A stretch of DNA of 64,000 bases from assembly GCA_030737875.1 (NCBI GenBank), contig CM060922.1, forward strand, positions 302,303,456 through 302,367,455, given 5' to 3'. The notes below the pieces were generated by a model. That model searched no databases. It saw only the letters and a program-made list of their open reading frames with translations, and had not been told where the DNA came from. This document shows positions 1 to 12,899 of this stretch, piece after piece. This stretch comes from Allium sativum. Taxonomy: Eukaryota > Streptophyta > Magnoliopsida > Asparagales > Amaryllidaceae. Each line of letters starts with the position of its first letter. Position 1 is the stretch's first letter. Made by a program: the position numbers and the translations under genes.

Positions 1-16
1 AACGCGGGTTGTTACA
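1..16 (+). repeat. End of the 5' LTR of element G
   Basis: The bases match the end of the 3' LTR at 6348-6363 (GCGGGTTGTTACA) and directly precede the primer-binding site. Confidence 0.85.
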
Positions 17-18
17 TT

Positions 19-30
19 TGGTATCAGAGC
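19..30 (+). other. Primer-binding site of element G
   Basis: TGGTATCAGAGC, complementary to the 3' end of initiator tRNA-Met, lies two bases after the LTR end. This is where reverse transcription would be primed. Confidence 0.9.
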
Positions 31-2232
31 ATAGATTTACGATTCATATATAGAAAATGAGTGAGCGTATTTGTAGTTTCAAAAATATAAATATATTATA
101 TAAACCTAGATCCATAAAGGAGCCACTAAGTAGAAAGAGTAAAGTATGGAAAGAGTTGGGATATCTCTTTTGTACATTAAAGATATGGACATAGAAATTT
201 TAAGACCCTTAGGTGGTTTGGTTGGAAAGTGTACAATATGATTGGTATTAGAGAAAGATGTATCCCATATAATAGAAACTGAAATGTTAGTATTTCAGAT
301 TAGTGGGTTTAGAAGTGAAACCTTATAAATTGGAAAAAGGTTAAAAATTGGAAGATGGATTAGGAATGTATATAATTGAGAGAATTGGCTTTGGGAAAAT
401 GTTTAAGAAAGCCTAGTTAAGTTGGAGACCTACTTTGAGTTTAGCCCAATGATTAACTTTTAAGAACTTGAAATTTAAAAAGTTTTGGCAAAAGAGAATT
501 TGTGGTGTTTTCAAGTTTCAATCTTGAAATTATTTTGATGTTTGAAAGAGATACGATGGAATCATATTTGAAAAACTGCATATTGGGTTTTGAAGTAAAG
601 TGGGGTATATTTTGTAAAGTAATGATTTCTTGTTTTAAAAGAATTCTCTCATGAAAAAGTGTACGTTATAGAGCATGTATAGCTCATTAGTTTTCATACT
701 ATAATATATGAAAGGATTAAAAAGTAAATCATACAAAATGTTGCATTTTGTAAAATAAAGTTTTAAAATCTCTATTCGGTTGACAATAAAATTTTATTTA
801 CTGTTTTAGAAAAGAATTTTTTGGGTAGACAAAATAAGTTATAGGAATTAAGAATATGTTTGCACCTTGTAGCAAGTAGTTAGATTAACATCGTAGGTAT
901 AAACAATGTAACCCATTAGTTGTCCTTGTCTACTCCAGTTTTGTGATTTGAAAAAAATGTTTTGCATTTTTATTTAGTAACATGTTTTAATGGTTTGGCA
1001 AAGGCAAGTTTTTGAGAAAAAGATAAAAGTTTTACCACTTTTAGTTTTTGGAAGAAATATGCAATGCAAAGAAAGAGGCTAAACCATACTTTTAAAATAA
1101 TGAGGCAGGTAAGGATTAAGGCCTAGAAAGAATGAGATAAAATTAAGGCTATGAATTAAAGAACTAGAACCTAACTAGAGATTGGTAGAGTTGAGTGATT
1201 CTCTGAGTATCAATCTGATGTTGATTTCGGCCATCGGGATTGATGCTTAGGGAATTATTCTCTTACCAATTTCCGGTCAATGATTAGCTAATATTAAACG
1301 AATAGAAAATTCCTGTAGATTGCATAAACATTGGGAAACCTAGGTTTGTTGCTTGAGAAAAAGAGATAAAGTATAGGCTAGTAATACACAGCAAGGACTA
1401 GTAGTGACTACTAGGTAGTGGAAGGGCAAGTAAGTGTTGAAAGTTGGTGGTTGGACTTTTCTTTAGAGAAATAGTCTTATGATTCTTGGCCCTTGGTAGT
1501 AGCTGTGTAGCATGTTGTTTCAGTTAAAAACATAAAAGATTATTTGGAAAATAAATTTAAGTAATTGGAGTAAGTCAAATAAGCTAAGAAAGAGAATATC
1601 CTAATTAAGAAGAAAACAACAAATCTAATAAAGCAACAAACTGACGGGAAAAGAAAACGAAAATCTTAAGAAAAGTTGAATAAAAATGAAATTTCTCCAA
1701 GATAAGTTAAAAAGAAAAGAAATTTTCTTATGTGGGTTGTGCTTGGATAGGAAAATAGGAAATCTTTATAGAGTAGTTACATAAAATCCAAGTACAATTA
1801 GAAAAGATACATGAAAGAAAAACAGAAGATGTGAATTTTTCCTTTTTATACCTTTTTATAACATAAGAAATCGAATTTAGATATCAAATTTTTCTAAATT
1901 TTGGAACTTAATAATGATTGGTAGGATTTTGGATGCAACAATTGGATGAACTATGCTCTTATTCTATAAGAGTGTGGGAAAATTTGGATGAAAAAAAATA
2001 TTTTGATTTTCAAAGATATTGCATTCATATAGAACTGCAAGAATATTTAGGATGTGACATCATGTTTTAAAAATCAGATTTTAAAAGTTTGCATACATAT
2101 AGGTGGTACCAATTAGGCATACATGCTTTACTATGATGTATTTCACTTTGCACATATGCACAATGTTTGCAACAATTGAATGCACGCTTGATGGATGAAT
2201 ATTGCGAGGGATTATCTATTTTACTCTTATCG
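31..2232 (+). other. Non-coding internal region of element G
   Basis: About 2.2 kb of A- and G-rich sequence with stops in every frame and no gag, protease, reverse transcriptase or integrase motif. A block at 1188-1266 resembles one inside the element's own LTR at 4569-4650. Nothing else was recognised. Confidence 0.75.
57..79 (+). promoter_or_regulatory. Shared leader motif downstream of the primer site (G copy)
   Basis: ATGAGTGAGCGTATTTGT lies 38 bases after the start of the primer site. Nearly the same sequence follows the primer sites of F (56058-56080) and C (47903-47924). A packaging or dimerisation role is inferred only from position and sharing. Confidence 0.55.
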
Positions 2233-2267
2233 AATTTCAGGGACGAAATTCTTTAAGGGTGGGAGAA
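2233..2267 (+). other. Pre-PPT hairpin and polypurine tract of element G
   Basis: AATTTC and GAAATT arms around AGGGAC (2233-2250) are followed by the purine tract ending AAGGGTGGGAGAA at the LTR boundary. The tract primes plus-strand DNA synthesis. The hairpin occupies the same place in B, C, E and F; here the closing G is replaced by A. Confidence 0.75.
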
Positions 2268-2638
2268 TATAACACCCTGCATTTTTAATATAATTAAAAA
2301 TGTATATATATATATATGCATAGATAGGTAAATAATGGTGACGTACAATGAGAATTAATTAATACATGGAAGAGAAGGAAAAAATTAATTCAACAATAGT
2401 GTGTGTAACGGAAAAGATAATAAAATAAGGATACTTAATTTAAATTTCAAGAATTAAATAAAACGGACATCACCATTGCGTTTGTCTCGGAATTCTGGTT
2501 GGAATAGAGTCCAAGTTTGCGTAAATCGGACTCCATATGAATGAGTTATGGCCTTTAGAAGATTCAACAAAAATTCAAAACAGTTCGAAATTCGACCCAG
2601 ACAGCTGGGAGGGAAATTTCCCGCCATCAACCAGGCAG

Positions 2639-2836
2639 GTCGACCTGGGGGTCGACCTGAGGTCAGGTCGACCAGGGGGTCGACCTGAGGTCAGGTCGAC
2701 CAGGGGGTCGACCTACCCCCCCCCCCTCCAAGATCTGGGCAGTTTCGTTCCCGTGGCGTGTTTTAATGTGTTGTACGAATCTGATGGCCTCTAGGTCAAT
2801 CTAAGGGCTCTAAAACACTCTCTACACCTATAAATA
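2639..2836 (+). promoter_or_regulatory. GTCGAC cluster plus TATA box in the LTR of G
   Basis: Six GTCGAC palindromes lie at 2639-2713, followed by a C run and then TATAAATA at 2829-2836. CTAACCCTAATT follows, a telo-box-like leader. The same order and spacing recur in B and E, so this is a probable U3 core promoter. Confidence 0.6.
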
Positions 2837-3748
2837 CATAGCAAGACCTAACCCTAATTCATAACAATTCCTCAAGATGCTTCCGTGCTGCTGAACTCTT
2901 AATTCTCTTAGCTGCCGCCTCTAAAACCTAAATCAAATTAGAAATTCTTCATCAACAATTCAAGCCCGTCACCAATAATCAAAAAAGAAGATTAAATCAG
3001 CGTTCTACATCAACAACAAATCGTTTATTTCTCCAATCCAGTCAATGTGTGTGGATTTGAACTATATTTGTTGTATAATATTGCTTCTATCATTTACCTT
3101 TCCCCATAATGAATATGATAATAATTTAATAAGATCAATTATTTTATTTATGCCTACGTTTGAGTTCTCTCCTTTTTATTCTTTCCCCTTTTTATTTTAT
3201 AGCTTGGTTATCTCGAGCCTACGACTATCATGGATTTATGCGTTTTAATGGGAACGGGAAATTAAAAAAGGGAAAAGGGGTTGGTTTGGACATAATTTGG
3301 GGACTGGAAGGTTTTGTATAGAATTATGGACATAATGATACTGTAATGTTGAATTTATGTAAGTTTGACATAATTGTAATTGGACAACGTGGATTGGTGA
3401 AATTTATTTATGACTTGAAAAATAAGCTTAGAGGGTGAATTTGATTATATGTATGAACGTAGGGATGTTGGGGTATATATATTGGGAAAATATTGATTAT
3501 ATGAAATTGGGTATAATTGGATATTGGAAATTGGCATGTTTGGGTATGAATAACATGGAATTGGTGAATATGGCTATAATTAGATAATTTGGGTAATATG
3601 AAATTTGGCTAACTATTATGTAATTAGTGTAGTTAATGACAAATTGGAAATAGGCATAAAAAATGAATTGTAGTTAAGTTGAATTTGGAACACATGACAT
3701 GAATTTGGGGTTTGGGTGAAAGACGATTGTTAATGAACACTTATGACA

Positions 3749-3956
3749 CGAGGTTAGGCACGTTTGTGGTGTAGGACAGCCCGGAACCGCTAGGCAAATC
3801 CAGCAACCACAAGCGGACGTCTAATGTGAGAGGTCAACGGCAAGAACTAGAGGCGTAACGGTTTATGACACGAGGTTAGGTGCGTTGTGGTAGAAGTCTG
3901 CTCGGAACCGCCCAACAAATCCAGCAGCCACGAACAGACGTCTAACGTGAGAGGTC
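3749..3956 (+). repeat. Tandem pair of LTR hairpin modules (G)
   Basis: Two copies, 3749-3835 and 3871-3956, run from CGAGGTTAGG to GAGAGGTC. Inside, an outer TTAGGC/GTCTAA arm pair and an inner GTGG/CCAC pair surround a CGGAACCGC core. Homologous modules are present in pairs in the LTRs of B and E. Confidence 0.7.
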
Positions 3957-6363
3957 ATACATCGTTACGGCATAATAAATAAATTAAGAAATACTAACCA
4001 TAGTAAGACATGTGGGTGACATGGGTACGGTTAGAGGGTTAAGTGGGTGATATAAATGACATGTAAAGCATGACCAATGTGGACTTAACCGTTGTAAGAC
4101 ATGTGATGTAAAACATGACTAAGGTAGACTTAACCATAGTAAGACATGTGTAAGACATGGAAACTATAATAAAGGGGGTTAAGTGGGACACGGGTGACAT
4201 GTGAAAAAAAAATTTAGATATGCTTAACCAAATGGGACCCGTAACGGTATCATAAATTAATTGAATTGGGTAAAATTTAAGTAACGGGTTAAGTAAATGA
4301 AAGGGTTAAGTCAAATCTAAAATTAATGACAAGAAATGGGGAATGATAAATAACCTATTATGAATAAACTTGAATAAGGCAAGAAAGGATAATAGGTGGA
4401 AAATATAACTTATGGGACAAGATAAGTTATAGGAAACGATAAGGAAGATGAGATAACTTATATGTAAAGATATACTTAAGTTAAGTGGTTTGGGAAGGAG
4501 AAATGTGAAATTAAAAATGATATAAGTTATATGAATGGAAAAGCAGTAAATTAGAATCATATATGTTGGTTGAGTTGAGTAATTCTCTAGGTTCCAGTTT
4601 GATGTTTATTTCGGTCTTCGGGGCTGGGGTTTAGGGGGTTATTCTCCTAATCAGTATATATGTGGGATAAGTCATACTTAACTATGAATTAAGTATAACA
4701 TGTTGTTGTAACCCTAAAAGGGAATAATTTATGAAATTGGAAGATAACATGTTGTGGGCTTATTAATGGACTTAAGTGGGTTAAGTACAAATTGAGTTAA
4801 TAAGCAAGGGTAACTTGGTAAATACGAAAAAGGAAGCTAATGTGAATAACCAAGTTAAATGAGAAAATTGATGATGTGGCGCAAGCGCGTAATTAATGAT
4901 TAGACGTAAAGTCTAATGACAGATAAAACCAAGGCGCTTGAAGTAGTCCGTAAAATATAGGATGAATAGTCCAACGAGGTAAAGCATCATGGTGTCATAA
5001 GGCACGAAGGGAGCGCACATTCTTTATTATGGCGGCTCCAACGGTCTGGAAGGGGAGGCTGGCGGCTTCCTGTGACTTTAAAGGTGCTCCTGGTAGTCCT
5101 CTGTGATGGTTTAGCATCGGGCTAGGATTAAAGAGGTTGGGTCTGCGCGGAACTACCAGGTGGGTGCCCTTACTGCATAAGTAGGGGGCAGTCAGAATGC
5201 TGTACGCGGTGGCATTAAGGGTGGTTCGGTGGTTGCCTCAGGCGGAGGTGGAGGGTCAAGACCAAACGATAGCAAGATCATCGGACGCCTATCACCAGCC
5301 GCCTAAGGAATGCGAAAAGACAAGAGCTAACCCCTAGAGATCGTTAACCTTTGCTATCAAGGGACGGGTGTGGGGAGACCCCACATGGATGTTTGGATTG
5401 TTTGCTTGTTAAGGGTGGTCGCTTAGCTCGTGTGGTCTTTACTAGTTGAGGGAGGGGCTGAGGTGGGGCCATAACCACCATAGAAAAACTAGACCCGAGG
5501 AATATCTGTACATTGGACACTATTAGAGGCGGGCCTGTACAGATATAGAAAAGCTCCCGACCGAGCTCCGTGTTTCTGGTGTAGCCCTGCCATGAAACTC
5601 GGGTGCACAAGTAGAGGTTATGTGCAGTAGAAACATCAAGTACGATGGATGATACGTACGTGGGAAAGTCTAGGTACAACCATGTCTGCTCTGGTTGGTG
5701 TATCGTAGACTAAAGGGCATTATTCGATGATGGGACCAAATTCGATCGAATAGTTCGAGGATAGCAGTCAGTACGCTTACGTAGCACAACGATAGTGGTT
5801 CTATGCGGATGTAGCGTTATACGTTACAATGGCATAGGATGTGGCACTGCGCATATTACTATGGCGATACGGAGGAGACCGTGCGAGTGGGGTACCACGG
5901 GGTGTACCTCAGTTTGGGGGTAGCTACATATACATTATATTAGGTTAATCTGCTAGGGGGTAGATGGGTGCGACGTGTGTGTGAAAGCTTTGAGTGCTAA
6001 TAACACAGATAACCTAATAAATGAGAAAATGTAATTGAACGGTATATGTAGGATTATTCAAGAGGTGTAGTTTAAATTCATTCACATAGAACTTATGTTC
6101 TGACCCCCTCCTCATAACATTCGCAGGTTAGGTTCATGACAGAGACTGTATAGCTTTGGATACTAGTTTAGCAGTATTGTTATTAAGATAAAGCTATGTT
6201 TTAATTATATTATATTTTGTTCCTTTCGCTATGAGACGTTTTCCAAACTCTGACATGTTTTATGTCTCTATCTTTTCTGCAGGATACCAGTGCGAAACAA
6301 CACGGGTTTCGATGGATTGGGTTTTTGAAAAAAAATCGGTCCATCGGAATGCGGGTTGTTACA

Positions 6364-6957
6364 GGATTCCTCAAATATAATGTTATATTACATGAATTGT
6401 TAACCAGTATGGTTGAATGATTGTTAATATTTGAATTAAAATTCAACATTTGTTCGTTATTAACCAATGGGTGATATTGGTTGAGTAGTTGGCGACAGTT
6501 GGCCTAAAATGAAACATTTTATAAATGTTGATTTACAGTCAGAAAATCGATTGAGATACGGTTATAAAAATTTATTTATAATCAAAACGAAATTTGAAAT
6601 ATATTTTATATAGATTATTTGAATCGTAAATTATTAATGGAAATAAATAATTATTTTTATCCAGTAATTATAAACTGAATATATAAAGCAAATTCTTATG
6701 TTGGCGAGTTTTATAAGCAGATGGTAAGGATTATCCAAAGAGTTAAGGTTTGGATTAATCATTTCGAGTTAATTATTAAATGGGATTATTTAATTTAATT
6801 AGATTGTTGATTGAATTAGATAGAATTCATTTTAAATTGATTTTATATATTTAATTTAAAGAACGGACTAATGGAATTGGTTAACGAATTTAACTGATTT
6901 TTAGATAACTAAGTCAACCATCGGAACGAGAATTGGTTATATAAAAACAATTATTAG
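6364..6957 (+). repeat. F 5' LTR, piece 1
   Basis: Matches the F 3' LTR from 60004 to 60561. It ends with ATTAG (6953-6957), the target duplicated by solo LTR A. Non-coding; a 12-16 base stretch present here near 6490-6530 is missing from the 3' LTR. Confidence 0.9.
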
Positions 6958-7734
6958 TGTAATAACCCGAAAAATGTGAACCAATTTAAAAATTTTAAAT
7001 TTGGTTATTACCAAAGAATTTGAATAATTGAAATAGCATATTTCAATAAAATAAAGAATTGGGTATAGTAAGGCAGATTGAAATTTTGAATACAAACTTT
7101 GTCTGACTGTACCGGGTGGAAAATATAACGGATTTTAGCGAAACTGAAAATATTTAAATCTGTCTATGAATACCTTTTTAACGAATCTGAAAAATCGAAG
7201 TTTCATAGCGGGAATCAAAAGTTATGGCCAAATGAATTTTCAGAAAGGTCGCTATATAGCATATATAGCCCCTGAAAGTTGATATTTTGCATACAACCTC
7301 GGAATTCGACGAAACCACTTTTGTTGGGTCCGGGATATCAAACTATTGCTAGGTTTCAAATTTCATAATTTTTGAAGCTAGTATGTGAGCGGGGAAAAAG
7401 AAAATGTGATTGGTCGATTTCTGTTAAAAGGGGTCGACCTAAAAATGGTCGTTTTTCAAACGAGCTCAGAATTCGACGAAACTAGTTTTGTTAGGACCGT
7501 ATCGTCAAAACAAAGCTAGATTTATTTTTCTGGAATTTTTCAATTCAATTTGTGGCCCTGGCAAATTGAAATGTACGTTCAAATTAAATATTAAATGTTT
7601 TATATTTTAATTTGAAAAATAACTGACTGTAACAGTCGAATTGGCCAACGAAACATATCCCATTGTGTCCGGAATGGGGGTATTTAGCTAGGGGCGACAT
7701 TCGTTGGGTTTGATTTCGAGTTCGTTTGCAAAAA

Positions 7735-7822
7735 CACTATTTAAATTTTCCTTTAAAGCCTCGACCAATAGGATTTTTTCTTTAAAAAAAAAATACAAAC
7801 CTACGAAACCCTAGCCGCCCCA
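7735..7822 (+). promoter_or_regulatory. Possible promoter and leader of LTR A
   Basis: A TATTTAAAT box (about 7738) is followed by AAACCCTAGCCGCCCC, resembling the telo-box plus GCCGCC leaders after the TATA boxes of the other LTRs. This is inference from position and composition. Confidence 0.35.
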
Positions 7823-8956
7823 GGCGAAATCGACGATCCAGGAAGCTCGAAACTTCCCCTCGACTTTCCCGCCGCCACCGCCAAGTATAGGCCGCGCCAC
7901 CACCACCGTTCGACAGCCCTTCCTCCCCTCTTCACATCCGACCAAACCTCGCCCGCCACCACCGCCTGTATCGCCTGAACCACCTCCACGAAGTCGCCGC
8001 CTTTCCGACGCCGCACCGCCTTCATCCGACCACCGAAGGGGACCGCACAACCACCGATAGGGATCTGGTTCGTAGCTCCTCCACGTGGCACTACCTGATC
8101 GAAGCAACGATAGACGGATTTCACGAATTTTGCTAACCTAGTTTTGAATCAAAAATAAAGGTACGACCTTTATTATTCTGAAATGAAAACAACACTATAT
8201 AGCGTTGCAAAACTTTGAAAAATAATATCTTTTTCGTTCGTTAACGAAATTTAATGAAACAGGAGACACCGTGACCGCAAGGAGGCTCTCTACATTCTAG
8301 AAGAAGCCGCGGATTTTTTTGATCTTCCTACGATTTTTAGCACTGCAATAACCAATGTGAGGAATCTAAACTAAATTGTGTGAATGGAATCGCGTTGTAT
8401 AAATTATATAAGCGAAGTGTAAATTATATACGCATTGTATACCTCATGTACATGTGTTGTATAAGTTATATGAGCGATGTATAAATTATACAAGCGTTGA
8501 ATGAAACATATATGCTTTGAATTGTGATGAAATGCAAGTGAATTATAATATAATATAATATATATATATATACACTCCCCTCGTCCACAGACCATGGACG
8601 ATATTTATTGCTTGTGATTGACGTGATATTATATGCTATGACGAATGGTTGGAAATAATTGTTTGTGGTTGATATTGTGGTTGAAAAATACCTTTGTGGT
8701 TGAAAAATACCCTCTTGTGGTTGAAACAAATTAGAATAGGATTGTGGAATTAAAAATAAAACATGCCGCCTGCGTGCGAACTAGATGCATGATCCCCATT
8801 GTCAAAAACCGCGAGGTTTTAAGGTAGAGCGAGGAGCCGTACTAGGGACGGTCCCGGTTTTAACTACCCTGCCGTTATGCTACCGAAATTTTCTGAAATA
8901 TACATGTGTTAGAATAATTTTCATTCGTTGAAATAAATTACATATATTGAAACCAA

Positions 8957-9640
8957 TATTCATGTGTTGAGTTGAAATTCATTCGTTGAATCAAAATTCA
9001 TGTGTTGAATATTATTTGAATTTAAACAAATAGCTTTAGCGATAAAAATCACATTTTTATATATATATACAAACTATAGCGAATATTCATGTGTTGAGTT
9101 GCAATTCATTCGTTGAGTTGAAATTCATGTGTTGAATATTATTTGAATTTAAACAAATAGCTTTAGCGATAAAAATCACATTTTTATATATATACAAACT
9201 ATAGCGAATATTCATGTGTTGAGTTGAAATTCATTCGTTGAATCAAAATTCATGTGTTGAATATTATTTGAATTTAAACAAATAGCTTTAGCGATAAAAA
9301 TCACATTTTTATATATATATACAAACTATAGCGAATATTCATGTGTTGAGTTGCAATTCATTCGTTGAGTTGAAATTCATGTGTTGAATATTATTTGAAT
9401 TTAAACAAATAGCTTTAGCGATAAAAATCACATTTTTATATATATTCAAACTATAGCGAATATTCATGTGTTGAATTGAAATTCGTTCGTTGAGTTGAAA
9501 TTCATGTGTTGAATATTATTTGAATTTAAACAAATAGCTTTAGCGATAAAAATCACATTTTTATATATATACAAACTATAGCGAATATTCATGTGTTGAG
9601 TTGAAATTCGTTCGTCGAGTTGAAATTCATGTGTTGAATG
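8957..9640 (+). repeat. 125-base tandem array with dimer structure
   Basis: Five to six units start at about 8957, 9083, 9208, 9335, 9459 and 9585. Each has CATGTGTTGA and CATTCGTTGA motifs, then TAGCTTTAGCGATAAAA and an AT stretch. Units 1 and 3 share one variant and units 2 and 4 another, so part of the array grew by duplicating a dimer. Degenerate CATGTGTTGA motifs extend on both sides to about 9860. Confidence 0.88.
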
Positions 9641-12600
9641 TTATCGTATTTTAAAATAAAATGAATAGACAATAAAAACTACATTTTTATTGTGAATATG
9701 AAGTGTTAAAACATTCACGTGTTGGGTAAATATATTTTTTGATGATAAAAATATTTCTTGTATCATGTATACGCTTTGATAAAAATACACACGTGTTGAA
9801 ATAAATAATAGTTTGCTAGAAATATTATTATTTGCTTTGTTCTGCATATATATACATGTGTTGAACAGGAAAAATGGATTAGCTGTAGAGTAAAGAAAGT
9901 ATTTGAGTGCCCGACAAATAGGTAAACCTTGATGAGTTGGCTGCGCAATTTTATTTTTATATCAACTCCTGTGAATGCCATTGGATGCGGAGTGCTGGTT
10001 ATTCTATGTGAAATAATAAATATCGCCATAGGATAGTAACAATTAATTTTTAACTACACTACATGGCATACTTCTTGACGATAGGCATACCTTATCATAT
10101 TCCACATAAGCAATTGGAGCTTGTGTGACGAGGTGGAAGATTTACCATACGAGCGAGAGGCTTGTATGGCGATGATTATATACTACAGGTTGAACTGATG
10201 ACTGATATGGACTATATAAAATATAACGATAAACTGCCAGATTAATAAAAACCCCACACGAGTCTGGAGTTGACAATAATCACGTCTCTCTAGTTATTAG
10301 ATACGGCACATGGACTATTTATTTCCATACGGAAACGGGGTGACGAGAATTTATTCTCTGGAGTCATTATCTATGCATGCTCCTCCGTAAACACCAGAAT
10401 ATATCACTATAAATATGTGGATGCTTTTTAGGATTTATTGGGTACCTAACACGGCCCAATAAATTTCCAAACCCCTCCCCGTACAAAGGAGGTTATGGCG
10501 AATTTTTTTGAAATATTAAGGCGTTAGTGAAATATTTGAAGTGAAAACGAAGTTGAAAATATAGAATGAACTATAGTTGGAATTATAGAATGAACTATAT
10601 TTATATATATAATTATAAATATAATTAAAAGGAATCGAAGCCGTGCAGTTCGTGTTTCGGAATCGTAATTTGAAACGATTAGTACGAGAAATCCGACCAT
10701 CGGATTTTCCCGAAAACGCAACCGCTGGGTTCGCCTTGGAAATATCTTCCCAACGGCACCAACCTTGTAAAAATCCAACGGTTGGATTGTCCGGAATGTT
10801 TAATTCAAATCTGAAGAAAAACAGCGCCAGAATCGTTTATATTTATATATAAATATAAATATAATTAAATTAAATCGAATAACGACGCTGTAGTTCGAAT
10901 TTTGAAGCCGTAACTTCAAACGACTAGTGTGGAAGATCCGACCGTCGGATTCTCACGAAACTGGAACCGTTGGGTTCGCTTTGGGAATATCTTCCCACTG
11001 ATATAGACTTTGTAGAAATCCAACAGTTAGATTTTCCGATATGTGTAAAACAAATTTGTGGGAAAACAGCGCCAATGCCACGGCACGACCTGAAACGTCG
11101 TTCAATTAAATATGGCCATTTTTAAATAAATAAAAATGGCGAAAAATCGTTTTAAAATATTATAAGCAACATAGATTGCAAATAAACCAATTGGGCTTGA
11201 ATTGTTTGATATTTGATGGTTGTATGTGTTTGACACGAAAATAACACCAAAGAACTGAAAGATGGATGTCGAATAATATAACCACGGAAGGAATCGATTT
11301 AAATTCTAATGACGTGAATTATTTGAAAAGGCCGAGCTTACCCTCATTTCAAATAATTTATCGAGCAATTTGAATTGGAAAATTCAAAGACCATTCAAGA
11401 CCTACGATCTTCGTATCGGTTGGATGGGCGCTGCTGAGGTTCCTGACCGGAGTAGCTACTGGAAAGGGGCGGAAGTAGTAGCCGTCTGAACGTATGTGTT
11501 GATTGTACGGATATACGAGGAATTCACGCCTCCGGTTTCGTTCAGACCCAGAACGGGCTTGTAAATGGATTGTGTGTCTGACATTGGATTTTGTTCTATA
11601 CTGATTGATCTCTGTTAAATATATATCTGTTTGGCGGCGGAGAATTTATTCTTTTGCTTAACGCTCTTCTCTGAAACGTACGAGCTCAGAGGTTATATAT
11701 CGATGGAAATCAATCGTATGGAGTGGACTGCCTATGTGGCATGCCAAGCTGCTGTGATCAAGGCTTCTGTTGCAAAGCAAAGTCTTGTGGATGATGATCA
11801 AAGCACGGTCTGCGTGGCCTGGCTTTGTGTATAGCGTGGATTCGCGAGCCTCACACCCCGGTATGAGTTAAAAACGGGATACGGGCTACAGGGAGAGCAC
11901 GACGTTTCTTTCTAGCTATGGTGGTGTCAGTTACTTACCAGCCCTGACATATATATCTATTTTTCACCTATGTGGTTGTCGGAATGCGAGGCGCCTCGAT
12001 TATAGGTATGTAAGGACCGGGAAACGTGTGTTCAGGCATAATTAATCCTCAAACGTAAGAGAGGACAGGCCTTGAAGATCCAGGGGTTACCTAGAGTGTG
12101 TAGTCCTGAGGCATTTGCTAGAATGTCTCGAAGCGGAGAGGAGCTTGCCCCTTGCCTCGACTCATGACGTAAATCCAATTTCCAATACGAAATAATGGAT
12201 TCGATTGTAGAACTAGTATGGCGACATAGTAGATGGTAGCTATGCCGCCTATGATTGATATTTATGATGCTATTCGCTTTTGAAACATATATGCACTAGT
12301 AATAATATCAAATGATTTTGCTTTATACGTATCAAGCATATTTGTTCATTATAAGGTAAAACTCTATCCTCCGGTTTGCGTTGCATTGTATGATGGGACC
12401 TGAGTCTTATAATGGCTTCATTCTTTTCAAAAGCATTGCGTTGTTTTAAAGAATTTACTTTGTTTTAAAATGCACTAGCAATCACTGGAGTAAACTCGTT
12501 CCGCGAAAGTGGCGTGGTCCTATGATTTGCTTATTACTGTTGTTTAAACTGTTAGATAGATTCCTCATACCATTCCCCATGACTGACTCGTTGTTTGTTT

Positions 12601-12770
12601 CACTTTGCAAATGCGGGTGCCCTTATTTTCACACGGGCAGCCTAGTTCACAAGTGACAGGTTGTTTTTGGCTCTGCACTGTTGCATAGAGTTCATTTTGG
12701 TTCATGGCGAGGCTGACTTCACAGAGACGACTTTGACATTTTCCGCCATTATTGTACTTATATTATGATT

Positions 12771-12899
12771 CCGCCACTGGCGATGCAGACTGATTTACTT
12801 TCCGTACTTCTTATTGTATGTATATGTACCGCCTTCGGCGATGTAGACTGATACCCTTATTATGTCTCACTGCATGTATGTATTCCGCCTCTGGCGATG
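12771..12899 (+). repeat. Three spaced CGCC-NNN-GGCG hairpins
   Basis: CCGCCACTGGCGATG (12771), CCGCCTTCGGCGATG (12829) and CCGCCTCTGGCGATG (12885) are spaced 58 and 56 bases apart. Each is followed within a few bases by GACTGAT. The stems are constant and the three-base loops vary. Confidence 0.75.

Larger units (their letters stand above)
1..6363 (+). mobile_element. Element G: non-coding LTR retrotransposon, 5' part outside the window
   Basis: The window opens on the last 16 bases of a 5' LTR, followed at once by a tRNA-Met primer site, a 2.25-kb region without coding capacity, a polypurine tract and a 4.1-kb 3' LTR ending in GTTGTTACA. The right flank is GGATT (6364-6368), and the unoccupied version of this site is seen in the 3' LTR of element F at 60004-60008. 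A long LTR around a non-coding interior fits the LARD class of non-autonomous gypsy-like elements. The left target duplication is outside the window. The first two LTR bases read TA instead of TG, probably a G-to-A change. Confidence 0.85.
2268..6363 (+). repeat. 3' LTR of element G (4.1 kb)
   Basis: The repeat runs from TATAACACCCTGC to GCGGGTTGTTACA. It holds a GTCGAC cluster and TATA box near the start, two hairpin modules near 3.8 kb, short GGTTAAGTG-type repeats at about 4000-4160, and an acceptor-like CAG|GTTAGG after a pyrimidine stretch at 6126. Open frames inside it, such as the 111-codon one at 5344-5679 on the minus strand, resemble no protein I know. Confidence 0.85.

Noticed and set aside
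19..30. tRNA-Met gene
   Set aside because: The 12-base matches here and at the other primer sites are complementary to the tRNA 3' end only; no cloverleaf is present.
5344..5679. 111-codon minus frame in the G LTR
   Set aside because: No domain, single copy in the window, inside an LTR.
7801..8124. GC-rich overlapping antisense frames in LTR A
   Set aside because: Two overlapping frames, low-complexity Arg/Gly content; better read as a GC-rich LTR leader.
8957..9640. CRISPR-like array
   Set aside because: The repeats are direct 125-base tandem units without unique spacers, in a plant retrotransposon.
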